Positions 35,841 to 49,100 of a stretch of DNA of 64,000 bases are shown here, piece by piece (position 1 is the stretch's first letter; every line of letters starts with the position of its first letter). The DNA is taken from contig NC_079148.1 of assembly GCF_945859685.1 (NCBI RefSeq), forward strand, positions 88,479,007 to 88,543,006. The letters run 5' to 3'. The notes beneath the pieces were generated by a model. That model did not search any database. It was not told the origin of the DNA and saw only the letters and a list, made by a program, of their open reading frames with translations. Position numbers and translations under genes: made by a program. The stretch comes from Eupeodes corollae (taxonomy: Eukaryota; Arthropoda; Insecta; Diptera; Syrphidae).

Positions 35841-38190
35841 TGTATACTCTACACATACATGTTTTTTGTACTTTCCTGTCTAGCAACTTTCTGCTGTTTT
35901 TTCGCTTTAAACGAAGATACTGACATTTTGCAGCGAAAATATATTATTTATGCATAGCCACATATATATACCTACGTGGAGTAAAGACGAAAAGAAAGTA
36001 GCAAAATAATAGGGCATTTTTTTATCTTAAACGAGTCTAATTTTAAACTTAAATATCTACATACGTCTACTGGCAAAAATACAAAGACAAATTTATTTAA
36101 ATTCGAACACCGGTTTTGAATAAAATTATTAAAGTTTATAGGTAATACAGAGAGATACTTAATTCTATTTTATTTTTCCCCGAGTGCAATCTGCCAAAAG
36201 AGCATTTCAATAAATCTTATTGGATTTTGATTCATTCAGATTCCATTGTTTTGTGGACGGGCTACGCCCACGACAGACAAGCCGGTGTTTTTTTAAGAGT
36301 ATATTTGGTGCAGTCATGCACTATTTAACAATTTTCTTAAATGCCTCAAAAATCACTGGAGGTGAAAATTTATTAAAGATGGTTTAAATATTTGTTCTTG
36401 TTTTACTTTAATTATTCCCTAAAAAACTGTAGGTAGTTATCGTCTCTACCAACTGCTTTCTTTAGATATATGTAGGAACCAAAGCAGGGAAAAAGATATA
36501 TAGTATTGAGGTATTACCTCGGGTATGGCAGCCGTTTATTTAAAAGTTAAAATTGGGAATTTATTTAATGTTTACTTACATATTAATTTTTTTGGAAGTA
36601 AAAAGCAATGAAAAACTTTCAGAAAGTTGTTTCTATATTTTATTCACTGAATAATTTTGGGATTTGAGAATGCTGGACGGCTATCAGCAAATATTTAATT
36701 TTAACTGAGGGATAAAACTCAACTTGAAATGGGAACGTTTAAAAATTAACTGAAGATGTGAATTGTGGAGAACTGAAGCAACTGAAAATTGAAGAATTGA
36801 AAACGGAAAAAAATAAAATAGCGGATGACGAATACGAAGTAAAAGAAAAGAAAAAGATGAACGATGAATTTGCAAATGTGTGTGTGATGTGTCATACAAA
36901 TTTAAGTGCTGCCAGGTCTAATATTTTACATAAAATCTAAGTACTTTTTTTTAGTACTCAATGAGTGCGTTCACATTTCTATGCACTATGAGATATGTTG
37001 TTAAAAACTTCATAATCTCGTAATGGGCAGTGACATTGTATAAAGGACACTTACAAAGTATTGCATTTAAATTTACAATACTTACGAGGTCTTTGCAGTA
37101 CCTTTGCTTGAAAAGTTATACATAATGCAGTACCTCGTAAATTATATTGTTTTTCTTTAAACATGCCAAAGCAGCATTTCGTAATTAGGAGATGAGAAAG
37201 TGCTTATTTTTGTATGGGATCACACTGGTCCACAAAGTTACGTTTTTTTCTGTTGCACAAATAAAAGAATACTTATTTAAAGGAAAAAGATGTCTTGAAT
37301 TCGAATCTAGCCTTTCAATTTTTTGTATCACATCAAGTTTTTAAAATATACGCCTTTAAAAATGATGAAAACAATTAAAAACGGGGTTATTAAGCCTATA
37401 AAACACAATATATCTCTTATCAATAAATTGTATGATGATTTTGAAAAGCAAAAATCTTTTTCATGTAGATACAATTTAAAGCGTTTTAGTATATTACTTA
37501 GGTTATCTAAATTTCCATTAGTTTTTTGCATTCATTTGAATCTATATGAAGTTTCAAGAAAAACTTGAATTTGATATTTTAATAGTTTTGGACTTAATTT
37601 TTAATGCTGATTTCGGATTCAAATCGTAATTTCAACTTTTGCTCAAGTTTCAAAAATAGCCATTGTCAATATTGTTTTTATATTTTTTTAAAATATTTCA
37701 AAAACTTGATAAAATAGAATTGGTTAGACAACAGACTCATTACAAGAACCAAAATTACTTTCAAACCGTTTTGCCTTTTTATATTTTTCCATTTTAGCAA
37801 ATATGGTTAAGCGTTGCTTTTAAATGTTTGTAAGATAGCTTCAAAAAGCCTTATAAACGTGTTTTTCGAATTTTAAAAAGTGATATCAAAAAATCTGATG
37901 CTATACATTAATTGTGAAGTCGGATTTGGATTGGAAAAGCTTAATTTTATTGCCAGTAAGAAAACCTTGTCGACCAGTGTTATGGAAAACGAGTTTCTGA
38001 TTTGTATCTTTAAAAAACTAAAATAATATTATTTAGTTGAAAACACTAAATGATGGTTTAGAATTAATTGTACGATTTTCTTGCAGAAATACTATTTTTT
38101 TTGTGAATTTTTCGGCTTACTAGATAGTGAATTTTAATTGTCAAAATTTGCTAGTGATTTTTTTTAAATAATCTTACTAGAATTTCTTCA
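35841..38190. other. AT-rich spacer, nothing recognised
   Basis: Only short frames without family resemblance. Confidence 0.4.
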
Positions 38191-38194
38191 GAAC

Positions 38195-38350
38195 GACCGA
38201 GATGTCGGATTGTCCGCTACTCGATTTAAATGTTTGCAGCAATTCGGGCCAAAACATTTACAATAACGCGACGATCGTTATTGTCGACAAAAAATATGTA
38301 CCAAAAACTTCGTTGAGCCAATAATGGGCTTCGTCGCTAGAAAAAAAGCT
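38195..38350 (-). pseudogene. transposase-like relic
   Basis: On the minus strand 'SDEAHFWLNEVFGTYF' recalls the first catalytic Asp region of mariner-related transposases, then the frame is lost. Too short for certainty; the second half reads only after a frame change. Confidence 0.35.
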
Positions 38351-39257
38351 TGAAGTCACTGAAGAAAATGTAAAATTTACTTTGTAAATTGACAATTGGC
38401 ATATTCATGTTTCTAAGATTTTTGAGAATATTTTAAGACATTGAGAGCAATCAAAATAACTTTGCATCTCTTTCCATTCTTGAAAAATTGAATCATACAA
38501 ATTTCTGATTTCGCGCAGCAAGTCAGAAATATGTAGAAGTATTATTTTTTATATTTCTGTGAATACGGAAATCTTCAAGATCTTAGAAATATAAACTGTG
38601 CAAATGACAATTCTATGATTAGTGATTATTAGAACGCATAAAGTTCGAACTTTCAAACGCAGATTCGTATATCCGGTATATAAACATATGTATGTTCTGG
38701 GGCCAATTCTGCAAGCAAAAGGTTATAGTAACCATAAAACAAATTCAAATTTCCAATGGCACAAGAGTGAAATCAACATATTTATAAAATATTGATACAG
38801 ATATTTTGGGAGTAAATAAAAAGTTTTCATAGAAATGGGTCTTGGGATTTTCAAATATTTTATTCGATTGTGGTAAGGGTTTGAGCTGTCGGAAATCTTT
38901 AAGGAATCATATATTTCGTAGAATGCCAAAACCTGTTGTCTGTTTGGCCTTTTTTATATTAAGTATTCAGTAACTATTTTCACATTTTTAAAAATGTATT
39001 TTGACATTTCTGTTAATTAAAGTGATGCCATATCTGATGGTTTTTGGTATTAAATTGGCTGCGTTCAATCTCGTTTTGGATATGGTATTAAATGAGTTAG
39101 ATGTCTAAATTGAGATAGCTGTTCTGTCAGATACCAACATACACCACAAATTCTTAGATACCATTTTTGACAGCCCAGCTGCTCTCTTACACGTAAACTA
39201 CTAACAAAAAGTTATCGGGATATGCTGTCTGCCTCCGATTTAATGCAGCCATTGTCG

Positions 39258-39732
39258 CCTGAACCTTCAGGCGACATAAGGGACTTGAAAGTAAGGCAAG
39301 TTTCTGATGGGCCAGCTGCCAAAAAATTGCATAATTAAGGCAACTTTATTGGAAACTTGACTGGAAAGTTAATCAAGAAAAATCTCCCTAACTATCAAGT
39401 CAAGTCAACTTATGTCAGAATGACAATCGATCATGTTTTTTTAATAAACTGAACGTTAAATTTTATTCCTCTACGATTTTTTTATTTTTAAAGGGTTTTT
39501 TGTCAAATTGGAAAAGAAATAAGTAATATTTCTTTAAATTACGAAATGCAAATGGGATGGACTTGTAGTTTGCCTGAGAACTGTTTTGTAGACAATAATG
39601 TTTTTGGTAGTTTTTGTACGGTAAACTGAAGGAAGTAAAGTTCTGAGTTTGAAGTTTATGAGACTTAAAAAACTAACTAGTTGATGGTAAAAATGTACTT
39701 TCAAAGAATGCAGTTGACTGCAAATGATTTTG
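39258..39732 (+). mobile_element. MITE of the GGCAGGTTCAGG family
   Basis: Begins 'ccttcaggcgacataaggga' and shares the interior 'aaaaatctccctaactatca' and the 'atgcagttgactgcaaat' terminal part with the 32.5 kb copy; the extreme right end is missing. Confidence 0.65.
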
Positions 39733-39879
39733 TGTATTTATTAATTTTTACCAGGAGTTTATGGTTGGTTATTCTAAAATTTTTTATTTTGTTTGTAAGT
39801 GAAAATTTTGAGCAGTCGCTGCCAATTCAAAGTTGACAATGAGTGTTTTGACTCCATCTATACTTTGGCGCGTTAGTGA

Positions 39880-40560
39880 TTCTATGGTACTAATATTTGT
39901 TCGTACTCGTACTGTTGTATGTTGAGCCCTAAGATCTCAACATACATACATAAATCCAATGGTTCGGATGGTATCCCCTCTATTATTCTGAAGAGGCGTT
40001 CTTTAATGCTAGCAAATATACGTACAACTACAGCTTTCTCATTTGTCCTACTCCTCAAGTTTCGTTCCGAGTAGATGGAAAACAGCATTTGTCCAGCCTA
40101 TTCCCAAAAAAGGGAATCCTCTTTAATCCTGCACTTACGTCCCTTCTTTACAAGGTCCTGGAAACGCTTAATAACAAGCAGTAGGGTTTTCGCAGCAATG
40201 GGTCCACTGCTGATCTCATGGATCTCATCGAACAGTGGGACAAATTATACTGAATGACTGAACATCTCTTACTTACTTAAGCTTCTTGGACAGTATTGAA
40301 CGTAGAGCATTGGTTCATTTATGTCGCGTGAACATTTAAAAGCTTATTCTAAGTCAACTACATTCCTCTCCTTAAACAGTTTAACCGTAATATTGGTATT
40401 TCTAGGAATGCTCACCCCTATACACTTGAGACCAATATCGTACTGTCAAGTACCAAGATTCGTTCTTTAGCTGCACTACACCAATGTGTACCACACTCTG
40501 TCTTTCCCTATCATTGCAATAGTCAGGAATTCAAAACCAATGTACCCGACACCTCCCTTC
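39880..40560 (+). mobile_element. CR1-like LINE remnant
   Basis: Plus strand pieces 'SNGSDGIPSIILKR', 'WKTAFVQPIPKKGNP', 'GFRSNGSTADLMDLIEQW' and 'LDSIERRALVHLCRV' follow the order of a CR1-type reverse transcriptase with stops and a large internal deletion. Confidence 0.65.
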
Positions 40561-40904
40561 AAACAATCTCTCGTTTTTTTTTTGGATTATAGGAGTAATT
40601 GTGATTTCGTTTCTTATATATGAAATCAAATTCCAAATATTCTTTCCAAGAAGGAACAGTTAATCAGAAAAAAAGAACACTTTCACAACGAAAAACCTTG
40701 AAATAATCAGGTTTATTGAGTTTCACTCGGAAAACGTTTCACACGAATCACACTGCCAACCACTAGGATGAGGGCAAAAATGAAGGTACTTATTTCAACA
40801 TTATAAATTCATAAAATTAAAGGACAAATTATAAACGAGCGTTGGAATTTACCAACAACAAACTACAAAAAAAGCGCATATAAAGATTTAGGAGGTAAAA
40901 AGAG

Positions 40905-41385
40905 AAAACTAAAAAGAAAACATGTTTCGAGGAAAGTACAGTACACTGCTTAGGGAAGTAAATGGAAACGCGTTGTCTTTTCGGATGAAAAAACAATATT
41001 CAACCTTCAAATGGTTAAAACTTTCGTTTCTATGATCTAAGAAAGGATGAGCTTATTTTGGGAAGACATCATAGCCGAACATCAGGTGTAATGGTGTCGG
41101 CAGATGTAACCTACCATGACACAGTCCACTTAGAATTTCTGTTTACAACAATGAAGCGAAACAACTGTAAACGTTTTATGGAATAGTCATTTGCAGAAAT
41201 GACAAAACCTTCTTGGACCACTAGCTTTGATTTTCCAAAAAGACAATGCCCCCTATTGTTTTTAGTAAAAAAGACTGTATGATTCTCTTCTCAATCGTCT
41301 TATAGAGGTTATAACCGAAAATTCCATTCTCATTTCCAATTTACCCTTTACTGATGGCTAGTATTTACTTTTAAGCAATAACTTA
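40905..41385 (+). pseudogene. Tc3-like transposase fragment
   Basis: Plus strand: 'WKRVVFSDEKTIFNLQ', 'FYDLRKDELILGRHHSR', 'SGVMVSADV' resemble the central part of the Tc3-like enzyme at 62.0 kb. Frameshifts and stops; no inverted ends identified. Confidence 0.65.
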
Positions 41386-41922
41386 CTTTAAATAAAAACA
41401 ATGTTTTTTTTTTGCTGTAAAGAAAGTTTATTTTAATTATTTTTTGTTTTTATTTTGTTTGTTTGAATCTTTTTTTTTTGTTTTTCTCATAAATAAATTA
41501 AATTTTTTTTTCGAATGAGACCATTTTCTTAATGTTTTCCTCATAATACGTTATAATAGTTACTAAATTAAATAACGTCATTTATTACCTTTAGTTATAC
41601 TTTACCATAAGTAACATAACAATGCAGTCTAACTTTTGTTTTAATTTAGGAATTTTGGAAATATGATTTTTGTTTTCAAACAAACAATTTTCTTTCCTAA
41701 GAGACCCAATATTTGTACATATTTATCATTTCTAAGCTGCTTCTAACAACACAAACAAAAATTCCATTTCTTTAAAATTAACTTAAATTCAGATGTTTTT
41801 GTAATTTTAGTATATCACTTCATAACTTGGCTCACTATTATATGTTTAATCGATCAACTAAATTTTCGTATTTCAAATTCAAAATTTAATAGCAAAAAAG
41901 CGTAAATACACTTCAAAAATGA

Positions 41923-43161
41923 TTAATGAACAAACAATTTCATGACATTTTTAACAGCACAATTACAAATTGGACATTTTTTGTTTTTGTTCCATATTTT
42001 AACCGCACACTTGTAGCAACAGCAAAGATGTAAGAACCTGCTATGAACGAACACTCCATTTTTGGGTTCGGTCAAACACGTCATGCACGAACCATAACTA
42101 GGAAACTCACTACTACCATTTTCTATGTCCTCTCTTAGGACGGCTTTTTGCGATCTAATTTTTTCTTTTATTGTTGAAATTTCAGGGAGTTCGGGATTAC
42201 TAGAAGACGCTTTTATATTTGTATACGCGTCTGAGCACTCAGAAACGCTTTGTACTAAAGTAGATATTGCATGGGATTCAGTAGTGGTCTCCAAAGATAT
42301 GTCCGAGGCATGACGACCTAACGAATGTTCTTCGGAGTTCAAATCGAATTCGAGCGTGCTTGGAATGCAATTCTTATCTTGTGACATTTCAGCTACATCA
42401 CTTTCACTCAGTTCTTCACACACGGTATCAGAATTTGCCCCATTATTTCCACAATTAGAAACGCAATCTTCTTCATCCTCGTTTTGGTGTTCACTAGAAG
42501 ATTTTCTTTCTTGACTCGAAGGAGCCGAACTGAAACCAGAATCTTTCTGAGTACCCTGGCTGCTATCAACGCACAGGGGTTCACTTAAAACAATATCAGT
42601 CTCAATTTCAGTACCACTAGATGAAGAAGGAATTCCATTCTTCTCTAAGCACTTTCTTTTAGCTAAGGTTTTGTACTTTGCCAGTCCTTTGGACAATTTT
42701 CTCTTTGCTGCAGTTCGCAAGTGTTGGGCGGGTTTTTGTTCATTTTGTTTTCTTGTGTAGCCAACTGAGCTAGATAAATATTTACTATACGGGGTTTCTT
42801 CGGATTTAGATTGTTTAGATAAATTGTTTATACATTTTATACTCAAATGACTTGCATTGTTATCATTATCATCTTCACTGCTACTGTTTTCAGCAGCACA
42901 TTGTGCACGTAAACTTTCAACAGCTAACCTACCAGAAGTGATGATCGGAGATACACTCGGCATAGAGCTACTTGAAGACGATGGTGTTATCGTATTTGTA
43001 CGATTGGTTTCATCTTGGATTTGTTTTTTAGTTAACGATTTGACTACTTCAGAGGTTGTTACAGATCGTTTCAGGGATGAGTAAATGGATGACCTTTGCT
43101 GTTTTAAAGCTGTTCTGCTTTTACGAAGACGAGGACGAGGTGGAAAATGAGTCTTACGAAT
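41923..43161 (-). CDS. Mdm2: Mdm2 exon 4, central region and RING
   Basis: Acceptor tttacag; 412 codons plus stop. Begins 'IRKTHFPPRPRLRKSRTALK' and ends with the RING, including 'EPKNGVFVHSRFLHL' and 'NKKCPIC', then 'VMKLFVH'. The frame is long and open, arguing for a functional gene. Confidence 0.95.
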   Translation of the reverse strand: MRKTHFPPRPRLRKSRTALKQQRSSIYSSLKRSVTTSEVVKSLTKKQIQDETNRTNTITPSSSSSSMPSVSPIITSGRLAVESLRAQCAAENSSSEDDNDNNASHLSIKCINNLSKQSKSEETPYSKYLSSSVGYTRKQNEQKPAQHLRTAAKRKLSKGLAKYKTLAKRKCLEKNGIPSSSSGTEIETDIVLSEPLCVDSSQGTQKDSGFSSAPSSQERKSSSEHQNEDEEDCVSNCGNNGANSDTVCEELSESDVAEMSQDKNCIPSTLEFDLNSEEHSLGRHASDISLETTTESHAISTLVQSVSECSDAYTNIKASSSNPELPEISTIKEKIRSQKAVLREDIENGSSEFPSYGSCMTCLTEPKNGVFVHSRFLHLCCCYKCAVKIWNKNKKCPICNCAVKNVMKLFVH

Positions 43162-46100
43162 CTGTAAATGAATACAAAAACCATACGATTAGTACAATTG
43201 TTATGCATGTATTGTTATATTTTATAAGATTTTGGTATTTTTTTTTTAAATTGTATTATTGTTTTATTTTTTTTTGTTTTAGCTTTTTTATGATATTTTT
43301 GTTTTTTATTTTTAATTATTAATCATTTTTTTTAAATTTTGTTTTTTGTGTTTTCTTTTTTTGTGTTTTTTGTTATTTTTGTTTTTCTTTTTTATTTTAG
43401 TATATTTTGGTTATTTTAATTTTTTTTGATAAAACGTTATAAAATGATTATTATATTTATTACGTCCCATGTCTCGGGAACTGTCTGTAAATAATAAAAT
43501 TAAATTGTTTAACCAAATGATCAAATGAATGGTAATAAAGACAGTGCATGAGATGAGACACAATTTAATCACAAACTTAAGTGTATGTCTTATTTGTTAA
43601 AAGTAAAACAAAATCCACTTTGATGATTGGTTGATATTAGTTCCGGACAGGTTCAAAAATAACGAAATCATGTGTATCTGCATAAATGATCCTGAATGAT
43701 AATAAACATGGTTTGGGCTACATTTAAAATTTAATAGCAAAGAATAAAATGAACAGAAACATTCTAAATAAATATTAGTAGCGTAGTAAAGGTTCCATAA
43801 TGCTAGTTTAGAATATACCATTTAAAAGAAAATGAAATGTTTGTCATGACCTATCAACCTTCCACACTATAGTTAAATCATGAGAGGTTTATTTTACTTA
43901 CTTCCAAATAATCGGTTTTAAATGTATGTAAGTATTTTATTTTTATTTATGATTGAATGTTGAAAACAAGGCCAACATCTGTCCTAAAGGTAAGAAAAGC
44001 GTTCCTCATCATAAGGAGTTACCTGGGAAACCATTTCAAAACCAGAACTTGCGTTCCTTACAAATTGAAGGTAAGGTAAAAACTGCTTCAGTGACAATAA
44101 AATTATAATAACAAGGGGTATGCTATGTATTTGTTGAGAACAGGTTGAAGTTATTTGTTAAATAAATAAATTGGGTGGCGCAACAGTCCGTTGTGAACCA
44201 GGGCCTTGTGACTTACAACTCGCAACCATTCCTGTGTGCGAGTAATGTTGTCAGGAATGGAAGGCACCTACAATTTTAGGCCGAATCCGAACGGCTAATT
44301 TGAGAAAGCCCTTTTTCATGACAAGAATTACTCTTGAAGGAATTGTCAATTCCTCGCAAGAGGCAGTACCCGCGAAAATTATTATTTTTTAAATTAAGGT
44401 GGTAGGGAAGTTATTTGTTATGAGATATTAATATCAAGTGAAACCATCAGAAAGTGGAACCGCAGTCAATGATGAGGATATGGAAGGACCACTTCTGCAG
44501 ACTTTATAAAGGCGACGACGAACCGAATTCCGCTGTCAGGCAGAATGATCCATTCAACATAGACGACGGAAGCCAACAATCCCATCCTCCCGACTTAGAC
44601 GAAGTAAAGATTTACATATCTAAGCTGAAGTGTAATAAAGCCTGGTGCGGATGGCTTGAATGCCGAACTCTTTAAAGCAGTTGGAGATAAGTTGGTTAGA
44701 AGCATGCACCAACTTATCTGTAAGATATGGTCGGAAGAAAGCATGCCCGATGAGTGGAACCTCAGTATTGTTTGCCCGATTCTGAAAAAAGGAGACCCTC
44801 TAAACTGCACCAACTATAGAGGAATCAGTCTACTTAACATCGCCTATAAAATCTTCTCTGCCGTAATATGTGAACGTCTAAAACCCATCGTCAACAACCT
44901 GATAGGTCCTTATCAGTGTGGTTTTAGACCAGGAAAGTCCACAGTCGATCAAATATTCACATTACGGAAGATTCTGTACAAACCCAAAAACACCAAATCG
45001 ACACCCAACATTTTTTTTATCGATTTCAAGGCCGCACATGACAGCATATACAGAGACGAGCTGTATAGAGCCATGCTAGTTTTGGCATCCCTGCCAAGGT
45101 CGTCCGTAAGTGCAGGATAACCATGGAGAATTCACGCTGCTCCATAAAAGTTGGAAACAACTTAACAGAACCTTTCGATGTCAAAAAAGGTTTAAGACAA
45201 GGTGATGCGCTGTCATGCGATTTTTTTAACATCGTACTTGAAAGAATAGTGCAGAGCTCACACGTCAACACTATAGGCACTATCTTTTAAAAGTCTGTCC
45301 AATTACTAGCATATGCTGATGACATTGACATAATCAGAAGAACTCAGCGTGATGTCAATGGGGTTTTTGTGAGTATTGAGGAAGAGGCGGCTTAACGGTA
45401 ACTGAGGGCAAAACAGTACATGTCGTCAAGAAAAGACCTACAACACCGACGTCTTGGTCAAAACGTCACCATCGACAGACGTAACTTTGAGGTAGTCAAG
45501 GACTTCGTCTACCTAGGCTCCGCTGTAAACGCAGAAAACAACACCAGCGCTGAGATCAAAACAAAGAGTAACTGTTGCTAACCGCGGTTTCTTTGGGCTA
45601 AGAAAGCAATCGAACAGCAAAGCCCTCTCTTGAGGGACCAAAGTGTCGTTATATAAGACCCCCATCATCCCCGTTCTGCTATACGGTGCAGAAGCATGGA
45701 CTATGACAAAAGCGGATAGAAGAACCTTGGGTCGTTTCGAGAGAAAAGTTCTCGTGTGATCTACGGTCTCGTATGCATCGAAGGGGAGTGGAGGAGAAGA
45801 TGGAACGACGAACTGTACCGGCTGTACAGACTGTACCCAGAAGGGTAAAAGTCCAACGACTAAGATGGGTCACGTAGAGCGCATGGAAACCAATGCTCCG
45901 GCCCGGAGTCTTCAAAACCACACCCACAGGACCGCGCAGAAGAGGAAGACCGCGAATCAGGTTGCGCGCATAAGTGGAAAGTGACCTCACCCAACTTGGA
46001 GCGCAAAACTGGAGACATTTACCTAGGGACCGAGCTAGATGGAGAAGTTTGTTGAATGAGGCCCAACAGTACTGTAGCGCTACCTTAAGTAAGTAAGTAG

Positions 46101-49100
46101 AAACCATCAGTTCGAACTGTATCGAGCTAAATTGAGGCGAATGATGCAAAGACCCAACAAAAGCCATACAGCATAAGAATGATAAGCTCTAACTCACGTT
46201 GATAGAAGAGACCTGATAACAATCAAATTGAAAGTCCTTCCCCTCACCATCGTAGTCTACAAATTTTGAACTTTCAATTTATTTCATGGTTTAAATGATC
46301 AAATAACTTTAATAGGCCCTCCATTGTGAGTGTTTCGGTTCATTATCTTGTGTGAACCCATTTAATTGGCCTGCCATCTTCGGCAAAAGGCACCATTTCA
46401 ATCTTTAGGGTTTAAATTCAGTCCGTAGCACATGTTTGTACTAGAAGCTAAAAAACTTCTCCTTAACTGTATTCTGTGCATACTTGAGACAGAATTCCAA
46501 CACTGTATGTTTATGTATGCATTTATTTTACTTTCTGCCATGTTGCAGAAGTACATATTTACAAGAATATCGACAGGCACGAAATCTCGAAGAATAATGA
46601 TACTGCGGACAAAATATTATCTCCTGTTTGTCCAATAAATTGATCAACGACAAAAATGCACTAATAAAAAGTCACAAATTTAACTTTCTTTTTGGTGGTT
46701 GTGGTAGCAGTACGTATGGCAAATACATCTCAAAGTACCACTGACCAGATAAGTTTTAAACAGACTCTTACTAATGTTTGTTCAGTTTGATATGCATTTA
46801 AATATATCCCTAAAAAACGGTCGCATAAGTCCTCAAAATTGTAATTTTCTTTTGGCTATGCCTGGGCATTCGCATAGAAAGTGGAATGTATCTTCTTTCG
46901 TCTCCTCGTCATCACATCCTGTACATAAAGCAGATGAGCCCATACCAATTCTTTTCATGTGATTGCCCAATGACTTATGACTCGTTAGGATACCTATTAG
47001 CAAGGACAGTTTTACCTTTGAAAATCTTTGTCCATAGATTCCTAGAAAATCAGCAAGTTTCTAGAGCTGTCCACTAGCTGTTTGCGATTTGAAAGAAACT
47101 TTGGTGGGTTTGTTCATTTACCTGCTTTTTTCGCCTGTATGTCAAAGTTACCAGTATATGGCTTGGACTGAGCATTGATCCGTTTTTGGCCAATTTGTCT
47201 GCCTTTTCATTATTGTCAATGTCACATTGTACTTGAACCCAACAGAGGGTAACCGTGTTGATCTCGCTGAGTAAATAAAGCAACGTATGATATTGTTGTA
47301 TGAGTTTTGACTTTGTGACAGTGTCATTTTATGGCCTTGATAGCTGTTTGACTGTCGAAAAATATGTTTATGCATTTGTCTTCCAAATTGTGGGAAGAAA
47401 GGTCCTTAGCGGCTTCAGAAACCACAAGTACTTCTGCTTGAAAGACACTGCATTCATTTGTAAGCTTTATTGATCTTTCTAGGGTAGGATTACATGAAAA
47501 GACGACAGACGTAACCCCTCCTCTCTCTGTTTTCTCTTCAGTCCTTCCTTGTGGGAATTTTTATTTGTGCTATTGGGTTAAAATCTATGTACTTCCTTTA
47601 ATTGGAAGCCCTTTTCCAGTTATTACACAGTATTAGTCAAGGACTTCGTCTACCTAGGCTCCGCTGTACACAGAAAACAACACCAGCGCTGAGATCAAAC
47701 GAAGAGTAACTGTTGCTAACCGCTGTTTCTTTGGGCTAAGAAAGCAATTGAACAGCAAAGCCCTCTCTTGAGAGACCAAAGTTTCGTTATATAAGACCCC
47801 CATCATCCCCGTTCTGCTATACGGTGCAGAAGCATGGACTATGACAAAAGCGGATAAAAGAATCTTGGGTCGTTTCGAGAGAAAAGTTCTCGTGTGATCT
47901 ACGGTCCCGTATGCATCGAAGGGGAGTGGAGGAGAAGATGGAAAGACGAGCTGTACCGGCTTATGACCTGTTAGGATACCTATTAGCAAGGACAGTTTTG
48001 TTTTTACCTTTGGAAATCTTTGTCCATAGATTCCTAGAAAATCAGCAAGTCCACTAGCTGTTTGCGATTTCAAAGAAACTTTGGTGGGTTTGTTCATTTA
48101 CCTGCTTTATTCGCCTGTATGTCAGAGTTACCAGTATATGGCTTGGACTGAGCATTGATCCGTTTTTGGCCAATTTGTCTGCCTTTTCATTATTGTCAAT
48201 GTCACATTGTCCTTAAACCCAACAGAGGGTAACCGTGTTCATCTCGCTGAGTAAATAAAGCAACAATATTGTTGTACGAGTCTTGACTTTGTGACAGTTG
48301 CAATTATGACCTTGATTGCTGCTTGACTTTCGATAAATATGTTTATGCATTTGTCTTCCAAATTGTGGCAAGAAAGATTCTTAACGGCTTCAGAAACCAC
48401 AAGTACTTCTGCTTGAAAGACACTGCATTAATTTGGAAGCTTTCTTGATCTTTCTAGGGTAGGATTACATGAAAAGACGACAGACCTAAGCCCTCCTCTC
48501 TCTGTTTTCTCTCCAGCCCTTCCTTGTGGGAATTTCTATTTGTGCTACTGGGTTAAAATCTATGTACGTCTTTAAATATTAAGCAATTTTCCAGTTATTA
48601 CACAGTATTAGACTTTTGGCCGCTAGTTCCTTCACAAACATATCGACAGGTGTTAGGGTTAGCAATGTCTCCAGGGCTGCTGTTGGCACTTGTAGTACCT
48701 ATACATGCAATTCTTTGAATTTTTGTCATATTTTTAAGATAGGTAACCCTTTCAAGGGCTGGTCACCACACAAAACTTGCGTATGTTAGGTATTATTGGC
48801 CTCCACAGAATGATTTTAGGGCTTGTACTCCATGTTTTTCCGAATTCTGCTGTAAGAATAAAAGCAACTGAGGCTTTTTTCTATTTTTCTGTGATGTTTT
48901 TTCTCCCGTTTAAGTTAAACCAGTTCAAGATATTTTGCCGTACCAGTTATGTGTCTCCTGAAAAGAACACGTTCTACCTTTAGTTGGCTGACGTTAAGTC
49001 CACACTTACTGGCCCAATTACTAAGCATATAAAGACCTAATTGTAGAATTACACAAAGTCTAGGTAAAATTTTCCCTAAAGCCAGTTGAATGTACCTGTA

